A stretch of DNA of 62,203 nucleotides from a virus: positions 1-62,203 of IMG/VR virus record IMGVR_UViG_3300008117_000089; one strand, given 5' to 3'. Position 1 is the first letter of the stretch; the number at the start of each line of letters is the position of its first letter. The position numbers and the translations under genes were made by a program. Below the pieces are notes generated by a model. It had not been told where the DNA came from, searched no databases, and was given only the letters and a program-made list of their open reading frames with translations. Of this stretch, positions 11,264 to 20,933 are shown one piece after another.

Positions 11264-11271
11264 TATAAATA
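11264..11271 (+). promoter_or_regulatory. T4-type late promoter TATAAATA upstream of gene 18
   Basis: Exact T4 late consensus in the 59-base gap between genes 17 and 18, 47 bases before the start codon. In T4 this element is read by RNA polymerase with gp55, gp33 and the gp45 clamp; gp55 and gp45 are both encoded in this window. Confidence 0.75.
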
Positions 11272-11318
11272 TAAACGATAGTTACAATACAACAACAACC
11301 TATTTTTAGGAGAACCAT

Positions 11319-13673
11319 ATGGCATTTCAAGTTAGCCCAGGTGTAAGAGTAAGTGAAATTGATCTTACCACCGTTGTCCCAGGCGTTTCTACCAACATTG
11401 GTGGCTTCGCTGGCGTTTTTAGATGGGGTCCAATTGACCAGCTCGTTTTGGCTGCTTCCGAAATTGATCTAGTAAATCGCTTCGGTAAACCAACCAATTT
11501 CAATGCTGAAACATTCTTCTCGGCTGCAAACTTCCTATCCTATGGTGGTGCTCTGTTCATCAACCGTGCAGCAAATACTTCTGACGTTTCTGGTGTTACT
11601 GGTGTTCTTACTGCGGTTGCCAACGTTGGCGCACTGTCAGAAGCAAATACAACCTTCATTATCAAGAACGAAGATCACTACAATACAAAAACAACGTTTG
11701 ATACCAATGCTAAGTATCTGGCTAAGTACCCAGGTAAGCTCGGTGACTCACTGAAGATCTCGGTTTGCGACAGCGCAAATACCTATGAGTCAGTCGTTAA
11801 CATTAAAACTGATGTTGGTGTAAACGTTGCTGCAACAAAAATTCAATTTGTTATCGGTTCCAACACAGCAACTATTACTGTTGCTAACGCTGCAACATAC
11901 AGCGCAACAAAAACTATTGAAGTTGCTAACAGTGTCTTCAATAAGATTACTGTCGGTGACTATATTGCTGCTGGTAATACCACTATCGGCAAGCAGTATT
12001 TAAAAGTTACTGGAACTACGCTGACTGAAGGTTACATTGAAATAGCACAAACATTCTCTTCGAATTCTACTGGTGTTAATGGCACTACTGAAGAAATTAC
12101 AATTTCTGGAACAACCACAGGTTTTGCTGTAGATATGCCTGTTCTTTACACAACCCCAGCTGGAAATACTGTTGTTGGTGGTCTGACTAGTAACACAACC
12201 TACTACATCAAAACACTGACTACAAACTCAACCGCAACAGCCATAACCCTGTCTTCAACGGTTGGCGGTTCAACTATAAATCTTACGCCTAAAGCAGAAA
12301 ACGAAACACACAACCTGGTAAGAGTTGGTAGCGGTAATTCGACAGTTACAATTAACTTTGCTTCGAAGTACAACCTTGCTCAGAATGCCGAAGACACACA
12401 GTTCACCCGTAACTGGGAGTTCTTTAATGTCATTGATCGTGCACCAGGCAAAACTTTTGCTGGTGACCAGGCTGGTATCTCTGCAAATGACGCACTCCAC
12501 GTTGTTGTGGTTGATGAAAATGGTGATATCACTGGTGTCAAGAACAATGTTCTGGAAGTATTTCCAGAATTGTCTCGTGGTACAGATGCCAAGACCGAAG
12601 ATGGTGCAACTGCATACTACAAAGATGTGATCAACGATCAGTCTGCGTATGTCTGGTGGGCTAATGATCGTGCTAGTGCTGCATCGGGTCTTCTGTCTGC
12701 CCTGTCAAGCTCTACCAACAGCAAGCCACTAACTCTTTCGTTTGCTGGTGGTTCTGATGGTGCTGACGAATCGACTCTTTCTGTTGGTATTGTCTCTCTG
12801 GCATATGACAAGTTCGCATCGCCAGAAGACGTTGACGTTTCCTTCCTGTTGACTGGTAAGGCTCGTGGTGGTTCGCATGGTGAACAGCTTCCAAATTACA
12901 TCATCGACAATGTTGCTGATGTTCGTAAGGACTGCATCGTGTTTGTTTCCCCAGATCGTGCTGACGTTGTTAACAACATCGGCTTGGAAGCTGCTGATAT
13001 CGTTGAATTCCGCAACGCTCTGACAGCATCGTCATATGGCTTCCTGGATTCAGGCTACAAGTATCAGTACGACAAGTACAATGACGTATACCGCTATATC
13101 CCACTGAACGGTGATATCGCTGGTCTGGCTGTTCGCTCGGACAATGAGCGCGATCCTTGGTACTCACCAGCTGGCTTCAGCCGTGGTGTGATCAAGAATA
13201 TCGTCAAGCTGGCTTACAATCCTAAGCAAGCAGATCGTGACACCCTGTACAAGTCGGATGTTAACCCTGTTGTTGCATTCCCAGGACAAGGTATCATCTT
13301 GTTTGGTGACAAGACTCTTCTGGGTCGCCCAAGCGCATTTGATCGCATCAATGTTCGCCGTCTGTTCATCGTTCTGGAAAAAGCAATCGCAGTCGCTGCT
13401 CGTTCTTACCTGTTCGAATTCAATGACGAGTTCACCCGTGCGCAGTTCAAAGGTCTGGTTGATCCATTCCTTGCTGACATTCAGGGTCGCCGTGGTATTA
13501 CTGACTACCGTGTGGTCTGTGATAGCACCAATAATACTGCCGAAGTCATTGATAGAAATGAGTTTGTTGGCGATATTTACATCAAACCAGCCAAGAGCAT
13601 CAACTACATTCAGCTCAACTTTGTTGCCGTGAGATCTGGCGTTGAATTCAACGAAATCGTTGGACGATTCTAA
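11319..13673 (+). CDS. 18: Contractile tail sheath protein gp18
   Basis: 784 residues (T4 gp18: 659). The N-terminus MAFQVSPGVRVSEIDLTTVV and GGFAGVFRWGP are hallmark sheath sequences, and the C-terminal DFNEIVG-type ending and the sheath core around FSRGVIKNIVKLAYNP are also present. The extra length comes from a beta-rich insertion at about residues 140-340. Within it, residues about 255-330 (AVDMPVLYTTPAGNTVVGGL, TYYIKTL, GGSTINLT) resemble a module in the structural protein at 56328-57167. The sheath contracts to drive the tube through the envelope. A late promoter and a good Shine-Dalgarno (AGGAGA) precede it. Confidence 0.92.
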   Translation: MAFQVSPGVRVSEIDLTTVVPGVSTNIGGFAGVFRWGPIDQLVLAASEIDLVNRFGKPTNFNAETFFSAANFLSYGGALFINRAANTSDVSGVTGVLTAVANVGALSEANTTFIIKNEDHYNTKTTFDTNAKYLAKYPGKLGDSLKISVCDSANTYESVVNIKTDVGVNVAATKIQFVIGSNTATITVANAATYSATKTIEVANSVFNKITVGDYIAAGNTTIGKQYLKVTGTTLTEGYIEIAQTFSSNSTGVNGTTEEITISGTTTGFAVDMPVLYTTPAGNTVVGGLTSNTTYYIKTLTTNSTATAITLSSTVGGSTINLTPKAENETHNLVRVGSGNSTVTINFASKYNLAQNAEDTQFTRNWEFFNVIDRAPGKTFAGDQAGISANDALHVVVVDENGDITGVKNNVLEVFPELSRGTDAKTEDGATAYYKDVINDQSAYVWWANDRASAASGLLSALSSSTNSKPLTLSFAGGSDGADESTLSVGIVSLAYDKFASPEDVDVSFLLTGKARGGSHGEQLPNYIIDNVADVRKDCIVFVSPDRADVVNNIGLEAADIVEFRNALTASSYGFLDSGYKYQYDKYNDVYRYIPLNGDIAGLAVRSDNERDPWYSPAGFSRGVIKNIVKLAYNPKQADRDTLYKSDVNPVVAFPGQGIILFGDKTLLGRPSAFDRINVRRLFIVLEKAIAVAARSYLFEFNDEFTRAQFKGLVDPFLADIQGRRGITDYRVVCDSTNNTAEVIDRNEFVGDIYIKPAKSINYIQLNFVAVRSGVEFNEIVGRF

Positions 13674-13680
13674 TAAACGG

Positions 13681-13688
13681 TATAAATA
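13681..13688 (+). promoter_or_regulatory. T4-type late promoter TATAAATA upstream of gene 19
   Basis: Exact consensus, 21 bases before the gene 19 start codon, in the 36-base gap after gene 18. Confidence 0.72.
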
Positions 13689-13709
13689 AAGAAGCTAAGG
13701 AGAAAATAA

Positions 13710-14279
13710 ATGGCTAATCCAGATTTTGATGTAAACGTTCTTAGAAGCCGTCTGGTTACGGGTGGTGCACGTCCCACCCTGTTCCAAGTGCAAGTTCTAA
13801 GCCCACCAGGTGTTACCCTACCATTGTCTTCAACACCATTCTTCGTTGAAGCAACTAGCATCCCAGAATCAACCCTGGGTGTTATTGGTCAAGCATACAT
13901 GGGTCGCCAGATCCGTCTTGCTGGTGACCGTAAGTTTGGTGACTGGGGCGTTACTGTTGTCAACGATGAAGACTTCACCCTGCGTAATGCATTCGAAGCA
14001 TGGTCATCGAACATCAACACAATGCACGGAAACCTTCGTACCGAAAACACACGCCGTGTTCTTGAGTACAAAGCTGATGCTATCGTTTCGCAGTTCGCCA
14101 AGACTGGTGAGTTGCTAAGACGTTACCGCTTCAATGGTATTTTCCCAGCTGGTGTTGGCAACATCTCGCTGTCCTGGGGTGCTGTTGATCAAATTGAAAA
14201 GTTTGCCGTTACATTTGCCTACGATTACTGGGTACTTGAACAGGAAGGCACAAGCATCAATGACGGCGTATTGAGTTAA
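13710..14279 (+). CDS. 19: Tail tube protein gp19
   Basis: 189 residues (T4 gp19: 163). MANPDFDVNVLRSRLVTGGARPTLFQVQ followed by FFVEATSIPESTLG and FEAWSSNIN fits the T4 tail tube family, which stacks as hexameric rings inside the sheath. It lies between the sheath and portal genes, as in T4. The Shine-Dalgarno AAGGAG is 6 bases before ATG after a late promoter. Confidence 0.9.
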   Translation: MANPDFDVNVLRSRLVTGGARPTLFQVQVLSPPGVTLPLSSTPFFVEATSIPESTLGVIGQAYMGRQIRLAGDRKFGDWGVTVVNDEDFTLRNAFEAWSSNINTMHGNLRTENTRRVLEYKADAIVSQFAKTGELLRRYRFNGIFPAGVGNISLSWGAVDQIEKFAVTFAYDYWVLEQEGTSINDGVLS

Positions 14280-14298
14280 TCTAAAGGAATAATTAGTT

Positions 14299-15840
14299 AT
14301 GGCTGAATTGTTTGGCTTCCAAATTAAACGCAAGCGTGAAGATATGCCGTTACCAGCGGTTACCAGAATGGATCCAGATGATGGATCGCTTGAGGTAGCT
14401 GCTGGTGGGATGTACGGTACTGTCGTTGATCTAGACGGTACCGTGCGTTCTGAGGCAGAACTTATTGACAAATACCGTCAAATGTCAGAGCACCCAGAAG
14501 TGGATAGTGCTATTGACGATATCACCAACGAAGCAATCACTGTCGATCAACAAAAAGATAAAGTGTCTGTGGACCTCACAGAACTGATGATGGACGATAA
14601 GATTAAAGATGCTATCGTTATTGAATTCAACAATATACTTCAACTATTAGAATTCAATACCTATGCGTATGATATCTTTAGAAGATTTTATATTGATGGT
14701 CGCCTCTACTATGAGGCAGTGATTGATCCTAAGATGCCAGATGCTGGTATCCAGGAGCTTCGTTATATCGATCCTCGTAAAATCCGTAAGGTGAAAGAGG
14801 TGAAGCGTAAGCGTGAACAGCGTACTGGTGTTCTTATGCCAGAAATCGCATCAGAATATTACGTCTATAACGAAAAGGGTTTTACCAAAGCCCTACAGAA
14901 TAACTCAGGTAACTATGCACAGCAGTCTGGCATTAAAATCGCCAAAGACGCAGTAGTGCATATTATCTCTGGTATGATGAGTGCGAAGGGTGATATGGTT
15001 CTGTCACACCTACACAAAGCTATCAAACCACTTAACCAGCTGCGTACAATGGAAGACTCGCTGGTTATCTACCGAATTTCTCGTGCCCCTGAACGCCGTG
15101 TCTTCTATATTGACGTTGGCAACCTACCAAAAATGAAAGCGGAACAATACGTCAAGGATATCATGACTCGATTCAAGAATCGAATCGTCTATGATTCCGC
15201 GACAGGTGATATCCGTGATGATCGCAAGTTCATGACCATGCTTGAAGACTTCTGGTTACCTCGCCGTGAAGGTGGTAAAGGTACAGAAATTTCAGTTCTT
15301 CCTGGTGGTCAGAACCTGGGTCAGATGGACGATGTTACCTACTTCCAACAAAAGCTGTATCGTTCACTGAACGTGCCTGTTACCCGCATGGAAACATCGG
15401 CAATCTATGGTACGGGTCGTGCAACCGAAGTCAGCCGTGACGAAGTTAAGTTCTCTAAATTCATTGACCGTCTCCATGTTCGTTTCGCTATGCTTTTCTC
15501 GAAGATACTTGAGCGTCAACTGATCCTGAAGAAAGTAATCACACCAGATGATTGGTACTTGATTTCTGACAAGATTCAGTTTGTGTTTGCTAAAGATAAC
15601 TTCTTCCAGGAGCTTAAAAACTCTGAGATTTTGACTGGTCGTTTGAACCTACTGAATGCTCTTTCGAGTGGTTCTATTGGTAAATACTACTCACATGATT
15701 GGGTCAGAAGAAATGTTCTGATGCAGACCGATGAAGATGTCAAAATGATCGATCAGCAAATCTTGGTTGAGCTTCAGAACCCGATTTACAACCCACCCCC
15801 ACCACCACCAGAAAACGTTCCTGGTGGGTCACAGAAATAA
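14299..15840 (+). CDS. 20: Portal vertex protein gp20
   Basis: 513 residues (T4 gp20: 524). The segments YRQMSEHPEVDSAIDDITNEAI, FRRFYIDGRLYYE and LGQMDDVTYFQQKLYRSLNVPVTRM are diagnostic of the T4-like portal widely used as a myovirus marker. It forms the dodecameric DNA gate, nucleates the prohead and binds gp17. It ends in a proline run near the C-terminus (NPPPPPPENVPGG), probably disordered. Confidence 0.94.
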   Translation: MAELFGFQIKRKREDMPLPAVTRMDPDDGSLEVAAGGMYGTVVDLDGTVRSEAELIDKYRQMSEHPEVDSAIDDITNEAITVDQQKDKVSVDLTELMMDDKIKDAIVIEFNNILQLLEFNTYAYDIFRRFYIDGRLYYEAVIDPKMPDAGIQELRYIDPRKIRKVKEVKRKREQRTGVLMPEIASEYYVYNEKGFTKALQNNSGNYAQQSGIKIAKDAVVHIISGMMSAKGDMVLSHLHKAIKPLNQLRTMEDSLVIYRISRAPERRVFYIDVGNLPKMKAEQYVKDIMTRFKNRIVYDSATGDIRDDRKFMTMLEDFWLPRREGGKGTEISVLPGGQNLGQMDDVTYFQQKLYRSLNVPVTRMETSAIYGTGRATEVSRDEVKFSKFIDRLHVRFAMLFSKILERQLILKKVITPDDWYLISDKIQFVFAKDNFFQELKNSEILTGRLNLLNALSSGSIGKYYSHDWVRRNVLMQTDEDVKMIDQQILVELQNPIYNPPPPPPENVPGGSQK

Positions 15841-15844
15841 AAGT

Positions 15845-15852
15845 TATAAATA
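15845..15852 (+). promoter_or_regulatory. T4-type late promoter TATAAATA upstream of gene 67
   Basis: Exact consensus 14 bases before the gp67 start, overlapping the short leader after gene 20. The spacing to the start is short, so any leader would be brief. Confidence 0.6.
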
Positions 15853-15865
15853 ATTGGAGAACATT

Positions 15866-16087
15866 ATGTCAGAATCTATTGAAATTGTAAGAAGTGCTAT
15901 GAATGACGATGCTGTTGATGTCGCTGCTACCATTGATGCTCTGTTGAAAGACAGAATCCTTGATAGGCTGGCTGATAAACAGCAAGAAATTATGCATAGT
16001 CTTTATAACGAACCAGAAGAAGCGGAAGAGATCATTGATATTCCAGACCTTGATGATGAAGATCTTTCTCTTAATGCAGAAGATTAA
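15866..16087 (+). CDS. 67: Prohead core protein gp67-like
   Basis: 73 residues from ATG 15866; an in-frame TTG at 15854 overlaps the Shine-Dalgarno (GGAGAA) and is rejected. A helical N-terminal half is followed by a very acidic tail (EEAEEIIDIPDLDDEDLS), matching T4 gp67 (80 residues) in size, charge and place directly after gene 20. gp67 is a small scaffold protein cleaved by gp21 during maturation. Assignment rests on position and composition. Confidence 0.7.
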   Translation: MSESIEIVRSAMNDDAVDVAATIDALLKDRILDRLADKQQEIMHSLYNEPEEAEEIIDIPDLDDEDLSLNAED

Positions 16088-16106
16088 TAGGTAAAAAGGA
16101 AACACA

Positions 16107-17468
16107 ATGAAATCAAAATCAGAGTTCGATGCAAAAAGATACGTCCAGCTATTCATGGCTGGCTACGTGCCAAGATCTAAGGACGAAAAGAAGTTCGTAG
16201 ACAAGCACGTTGCTCAGCTTCACCAGGACGTTAACGGCAATAAAGACGATATCTTCAAAGCCACAAATATTCCACCCCACAAGCGTCTGCCATATCATGG
16301 TTATGAGAAAGGTGCTGACGAAAGAATGTATGAAGATGTCGAGCAGATCGATGAGTGGAGCAAAGATAAGCTAACTTCGTATATCATTAGTGCCGCATAT
16401 GATCTAAGAAGAAGAGGTTTCGAAGATGGTATGCAAGCACACAAGGATTTAGAACCAAATAATGATGATTTTCAACGTAGGAACAAGAAGCGCAGTAAGA
16501 GACAAATTGGAATAGGACGCGCTGCTCTGAAGTTGGCTTACAGAAAACTACCTGAAGATGTTGAGCAGATTGATGAAGCATCTCTTGTTGCTGGAACAAA
16601 GTTAATATCAAAGCACGAAGGTGCTGATGGTCACCATGCAGAAGTTCGCTACAGCAAAGAATGGGACGATTATCAAGTGCATCATTATCTGAACGGTAAA
16701 CACTTGGGTGAAGGTCCAGTGTCTTATCACTATGAGGATAAAAAAGACGCTGAAAATGTAGCAAGATACACCACATCAATAAGAAATCACGATTACACTG
16801 ATGGTAATAGCCCAACCAAAAGAACTTATGGTAAAGATCCAGTGCAAGAAGCTATTGAAGCACTTGAAGAAGAAATGTCAGATGCACAAATGGCAAAGCG
16901 TGAGCGCATTGTCAAGTCTATGAAGAAGAAAGCTGGTACATTCAAAAAGCGTTATGGTGAAAAAGCCGAAGACGTTATGTATGCAACCGCCACTAAAATG
17001 GCTATGGAAGATCTGGATTATGTCAATCTTGACATGACAGATGCTGTTGCTGATCTTATTGAAAGTGAACACAATTTAGTCGGTAAACAAAAAAATATCG
17101 ACAAGAATGACAACGGAAAGATTGATGCAGAAGATCTTAAACTTCTTCGTGATCAAAAAGGCTTGAAGCATATGGAAAATCAAGCTAAGAAAGTCCGTGA
17201 AGTTACCAAGAAGTATCCAATGGCTCAAAGAGACGAATCTGTAATCGAACAGCTGCTTTCTCAGATCGATGAAGAAACCGTTGTCCTGGAATTCAACAGC
17301 GGTGAAACCATTGAAATTGTTGGAACACTTGCTGAAAGTATTCTTAATATTTTCATGGAGTTATCCGAAGACAACCAAGCTCAATTCGAAGAATTGATTT
17401 CAGAAAGCATGACTGACTTCGAAGATGCTCTTTCATTCATTGCCGAAGCATATGAGGGGAATGAATAA
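16107..17468 (+). CDS. Prohead core / internal structural protein with EF-hand-like loop
   Basis: 453 charged residues located where T4 carries the core gene 68, between 67 and 21. The motif EDVEQIDE occurs twice (about 75 and 150), each giving an I-x-E site suitable for gp21 cleavage. A segment near 275-310 (MSDAQMAKRERIVKSMKKKA, then GEKAEDVMYATATKMAM) is of a type found in internal proteins of T4-like phages. Near 330, DKNDNGKIDAED fits the 12-residue EF-hand/dockerin calcium loop. The C-terminus is acidic and helical. Probably a scaffold or internal head protein processed on maturation; its calcium dependence is a guess. Confidence 0.6.
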   Translation: MKSKSEFDAKRYVQLFMAGYVPRSKDEKKFVDKHVAQLHQDVNGNKDDIFKATNIPPHKRLPYHGYEKGADERMYEDVEQIDEWSKDKLTSYIISAAYDLRRRGFEDGMQAHKDLEPNNDDFQRRNKKRSKRQIGIGRAALKLAYRKLPEDVEQIDEASLVAGTKLISKHEGADGHHAEVRYSKEWDDYQVHHYLNGKHLGEGPVSYHYEDKKDAENVARYTTSIRNHDYTDGNSPTKRTYGKDPVQEAIEALEEEMSDAQMAKRERIVKSMKKKAGTFKKRYGEKAEDVMYATATKMAMEDLDYVNLDMTDAVADLIESEHNLVGKQKNIDKNDNGKIDAEDLKLLRDQKGLKHMENQAKKVREVTKKYPMAQRDESVIEQLLSQIDEETVVLEFNSGETIEIVGTLAESILNIFMELSEDNQAQFEELISESMTDFEDALSFIAEAYEGNE

Positions 17469-17821
17469 TGCCATTAGTCTATACACAAAATAAAGGCGGT
17501 AAAGCTGTCATTCGTGACACAGCAAACGCAACTTACATAGTTGCTGGTAACTCTGCTGCTTCAAACGTTGCTTCTGCTGGTGAAACAGTTGTTGGTGCAT
17601 CGATCTCTCAGATCTGGTGGACTGGTGACTGGACTGTCAAGCGTGGCGCAAACACTGTTCTTGTTCTCAAAGACTCTGGATCCTGGGATCTAAATGGTTC
17701 TGGTATTAATCTTGGAGAATTCCCAGCTGCTAACCTTGTTGTCGAAGCTGCTAACACAGGAACCATTATTGTTGAGTTGTCGAAGAACTCGAATTTTGTT
17801 TCCGAATACCTGGTAGGATAA
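17468..17821 (+). CDS. Small virion structural protein (hypothetical)
   Basis: 117 residues, beta-rich, Ala/Gly/Val/Asn-rich (MPLVYTQNKGGKAVIRDTAN, SQIWWTGDWTVKRG). It starts on the last base of the preceding stop codon and ends 3 bases before gene 21, so it belongs to the head operon. Proteins of this shape recur between core and protease genes in T4-like marine phages. A capsid-associated role is inferred from position. No catalytic motif is visible. Confidence 0.55.
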   Translation: MPLVYTQNKGGKAVIRDTANATYIVAGNSAASNVASAGETVVGASISQIWWTGDWTVKRGANTVLVLKDSGSWDLNGSGINLGEFPAANLVVEAANTGTIIVELSKNSNFVSEYLVG

Positions 17822-17824
17822 TCA

Positions 17825-18490
17825 ATGAAACTATTCTCAGAATTGTTAGAAGATGTTCAATACATTACCGAAACTCGTGAAGACGGTAAAAAGAATCTGT
17901 ACATCACTGGTCCATTCCTTCAGTGTGAAGTGAAAAACCGTAATGGTCGCCTGTATGAGAAGGCAATCATGTCACGCGAAGTCGCTAGATACAATAAAGA
18001 TCTTATTGAATCTGGTCGTGCTTTCGGTGAACTCGGTCACCCAGCTGGACCACAAATGAATTTAGAGCGAGTCTCTCACCGTATTATCAGTCTGAAAGAA
18101 GACGGTAATAACTATATCGGTAAGGCTATGCTTATTGACACCCCTTATGGAAATATCGCAAAAGGTATCATCGAGTCTGGTGGTCGCCTGGGTGTTTCTT
18201 CTCGTGGTCTTGGTTCTCTTGAAGAACGCAACGGTACTAAGTATGTCAAAGACGATTTCATGCTGGCAACAGCTGCTGATATCGTTGCTGATCCTTCTGC
18301 ACCTGACGCATTCGTTAATGGGATCATGGAAGGTGTTGAATGGATTTGGGACAACGGTGCTCTTCGTGCTGAAGAAATTGCTGCTCAGACCCGCAAAAAG
18401 ATCGATGAGTCAGTGAAAAAACAGGGTATTACGGAAGAAATGAAGTTTAAAGCTTTCTATTATTATCTTGAAAAGCTTTCAAAATCGTGA
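17825..18490 (+). CDS. 21: Prohead maturation protease gp21
   Basis: 221 residues (T4 gp21: 212). The catalytic His is in AFGELGHPAG (H72) and the Ser in RLGVSSRGLGS (about S125/S126), the S77 protease arrangement. gp21 degrades the scaffold and trims capsid and internal proteins after [L/I]-x-E. Its own N-terminus MKLFSELLED carries such a site (LLE) and resembles the capsid-targeting peptides seen on several other proteins in this window. It is followed by the scaffold gene 22 after a late promoter. Confidence 0.92.
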   Translation: MKLFSELLEDVQYITETREDGKKNLYITGPFLQCEVKNRNGRLYEKAIMSREVARYNKDLIESGRAFGELGHPAGPQMNLERVSHRIISLKEDGNNYIGKAMLIDTPYGNIAKGIIESGGRLGVSSRGLGSLEERNGTKYVKDDFMLATAADIVADPSAPDAFVNGIMEGVEWIWDNGALRAEEIAAQTRKKIDESVKKQGITEEMKFKAFYYYLEKLSKS

Positions 18491-18494
18491 ATGT

Positions 18495-18502
18495 TATAAA
18501 TA
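18495..18502 (+). promoter_or_regulatory. T4-type late promoter TATAAATA upstream of gene 22
   Basis: Exact consensus 36 bases before the gene 22 start, in the 47-base gap after gene 21. Confidence 0.75.
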
Positions 18503-18537
18503 AAGATACAGATTAACATATAGTCAAGGAGTAGGGA

Positions 18538-19524
18538 ATGAGTGACAACAGAGAAACCCAATACCTGGATGAAGCATCGGCTGTCGATACTTTAAGACCA
18601 GGTTCCATGCCAGCAAACATCCCAGATAGCAAGGCTGCAATGCTTGCTTATGTGATGCAAGTTGCTGGTGGTATGTCGAAAGATGATCTGAACGGATTTG
18701 CGCAATCTCTTGCACAGATCGGTCATGAAGCAGATCAAGTCCCAGCTGATGCAGATAGCAATCGCGCTACCATCGCTGCTAAGGGCGCAATGAAGGAAAG
18801 CATTGATGAGATGTTCATTGATGAAAACCTTTCGGAAGAATTCAAACAAAAAGCTTCTACTCTGTTTGAAGCTGCTGTACACGCACGTTTGGTTATCGAG
18901 TCTGCTAATATCCAAGAAGCATACGAAGAGATTCTTGTCGAACAAACTGCTGAAATTGTCGAAGCCGTCACCACCAAGGTTGACGAGTATCTCGACTATG
19001 TTGTAGAAAAGTGGATGGAAGAAAATGAAGTCGCAATTGAGTCTGCCCTGAAAGCAGAAGCAATGGAAAGCTTCATTGAAGGTCTGAAGACCCTATTCCA
19101 AGAACATTACATTGAAATCCCAGACGATAAAGTTGATGTACTTGAAGAACTGGGTAACCAAGTAGAAGACCTGGAAGCACAGCTGAACGAGTCGATTAAC
19201 GAAACCATCGAACTCCGTAAGCAACTTGCAGAAGCTTCTATGGAACAAATTTTTGCTGATATGACAGAAGGACTTGCTGCTACGCAGATCGAGAAATTCC
19301 GCACATTAGCAGAAGGTGTCTCGTTTGAAGGTGACTTACATGATTTTGCCAATAAGCTTTCTGTTATCAAGGAATCGTACCTTGGTGGCAAAAGACATTC
19401 CACTGGCATGATCATGGAAGAATCCCCAAGCCGTGACATTAACGAGCTACATGATGTTGTTCCTGAGTCTGGTGTAATGTCCGTCTATACACAAGCAATT
19501 TCACGTACTGTTAAAAAGCAGTAA
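18538..19524 (+). CDS. 22: Major prohead scaffold protein gp22
   Basis: 328 residues (T4 gp22: 269), highly charged and almost wholly helical, with long coiled-coil segments such as VDVLEELGNQVEDLEAQLNE. It lies between protease 21 and capsid 23, as in T4. gp22 builds the inner core around which gp23 assembles and is then degraded by gp21; several [L/I]-x-E sites are visible. Strong Shine-Dalgarno (AAGGAG) before ATG 18538. Confidence 0.88.
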   Translation: MSDNRETQYLDEASAVDTLRPGSMPANIPDSKAAMLAYVMQVAGGMSKDDLNGFAQSLAQIGHEADQVPADADSNRATIAAKGAMKESIDEMFIDENLSEEFKQKASTLFEAAVHARLVIESANIQEAYEEILVEQTAEIVEAVTTKVDEYLDYVVEKWMEENEVAIESALKAEAMESFIEGLKTLFQEHYIEIPDDKVDVLEELGNQVEDLEAQLNESINETIELRKQLAEASMEQIFADMTEGLAATQIEKFRTLAEGVSFEGDLHDFANKLSVIKESYLGGKRHSTGMIMEESPSRDINELHDVVPESGVMSVYTQAISRTVKKQ

Positions 19525-19526
19525 TT

Positions 19527-19534
19527 TATAAATA
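19527..19534 (+). promoter_or_regulatory. T4-type late promoter TATAAATA upstream of gene 23
   Basis: Exact consensus 38 bases before the capsid start codon. The leader contains AAGGAG. A strong late promoter is expected for the most abundant virion protein. Confidence 0.78.
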
Positions 19535-19572
19535 ATAAGTAAACAAGTTTTTTACGCAAGGAGATAAGAAGT

Positions 19573-20904
19573 ATGTTATTAAATGAAGAAGTACAAAGAA
19601 AGTGGGCACCAGTCCTTGAACACGCAGATTTGAGTCCAATCAGAGATGCTGTTCGCAGAAACGTCACTGCTGTTGTTCTAGAAAATACGGAAAATGAACT
19701 CCGTAAGGCTGGATCAATGGTCGGTGGTCAACAGCTGCTGGGCGAAGCTGCTCCAACCAACGCAACAGGTTCTGCTGTTGATAACTTCGATCCAGTTCTG
19801 ATTTCGCTGGTTCGCCGTGCAATGCCAAACCTGATCGCTTACGATATCTGTGGCGTTCAGCCAATGACTGGTCCTACTGGTCTGATTTTCGCAATGCGTT
19901 CGCGTTACGCAAACCAAACTGGTGACGAAGCTTTCTACAACGAAGCTAACACCGCATACGCAACCGTTGTTGGTGGTGCTAACACTCTTGGTGACAAGCA
20001 CGTTGGTGGTTTCCCAGGCAACACAACCACAGGTACAGCTAACCTGGCTGAAGAAGGCATCTATAACTTCGGTGATGGTATGTCAACAGCTCAGTCCGAA
20101 GCTCTGGGTACATCTGGCAACACTGCATTCCCAGAAATGGCATTCAGCGTTGAGAAGGTCACTGTAACTGCTAAGAGCCGTGCTCTGAAAGCTGAGTACA
20201 CCCTAGAACTGGCACAAGACCTGAAAGCAATTCATGGTCTGGATGCTGAAACCGAACTGTCGAACATTCTGTCTACCGAAATTCTGGCAGAAATCAACCG
20301 TGAAGTTGTTCGCACAATCAGCGTAACTGCTGAAAAAGGTGCTACCGAAGGTACAACCACAGCTGGTGTGTTCGATCTTGACACCGACTCGAATGGTCGT
20401 TGGTCCGTTGAGAAGTTCAAAGGTCTGATGTTCCAAATCGAGCGCGAAGCTAACCAAATTGCGAAGGGTACCCGTAGAGGGAAAGGTAACATCATCATTT
20501 GCTCGTCCGATGTTGCATCGGCTCTGCAAATGGCTGGTGTTCTGGATTACACCCCAGCTCTGAACAGCAACCAACTGAACGTTGATGATACAGGCAACAC
20601 CTTCGCTGGTGTCCTGAATGGTCGTCTGCGTGTCTACATCGATCCATATGCAACTGGCAACTACATGGTTGTTGGTTACAAAGGTGCCTCGGCATTCGAT
20701 GCTGGTCTGTTCTACTGCCCATACGTTCCGCTGCAAATGGTCCGTGCCGTTGATCCTTCGAGCTTTGCTCCTAAGATCGGCTTCAAGACCCGTTACGGTA
20801 TCGTTGCTAACCCATTTGCACAAGGCACCACAGATGGTCTGGGCGCTCTTGTCGTGGACAGCAACAAGTACTACCGCCGTGTCCTTGTTCGCAACCTGAT
20901 GTAA
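19573..20904 (+). CDS. 23: Major capsid protein gp23
   Basis: 443 residues (T4 gp23: 521). ENTENELRKAG, GLIFAMRSRY and the C-terminal KIGFKTRYGIVANPFA are gp23 signature regions. A propeptide is evident: QQLLGE ends at residue 58 and gives an L-x-E gp21 cleavage site, so mature capsid protein would start AAPTN. No gene 24 vertex paralogue is found in this window. A terminator follows 29 bases after the stop. Codons are mostly C- or T-ending in this highly expressed gene. Confidence 0.95.
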   Translation: MLLNEEVQRKWAPVLEHADLSPIRDAVRRNVTAVVLENTENELRKAGSMVGGQQLLGEAAPTNATGSAVDNFDPVLISLVRRAMPNLIAYDICGVQPMTGPTGLIFAMRSRYANQTGDEAFYNEANTAYATVVGGANTLGDKHVGGFPGNTTTGTANLAEEGIYNFGDGMSTAQSEALGTSGNTAFPEMAFSVEKVTVTAKSRALKAEYTLELAQDLKAIHGLDAETELSNILSTEILAEINREVVRTISVTAEKGATEGTTTAGVFDLDTDSNGRWSVEKFKGLMFQIEREANQIAKGTRRGKGNIIICSSDVASALQMAGVLDYTPALNSNQLNVDDTGNTFAGVLNGRLRVYIDPYATGNYMVVGYKGASAFDAGLFYCPYVPLQMVRAVDPSSFAPKIGFKTRYGIVANPFAQGTTDGLGALVVDSNKYYRRVLVRNLM

Positions 20905-20933
20905 TTAAAACAATAACAGGTGTTGTAACATTC

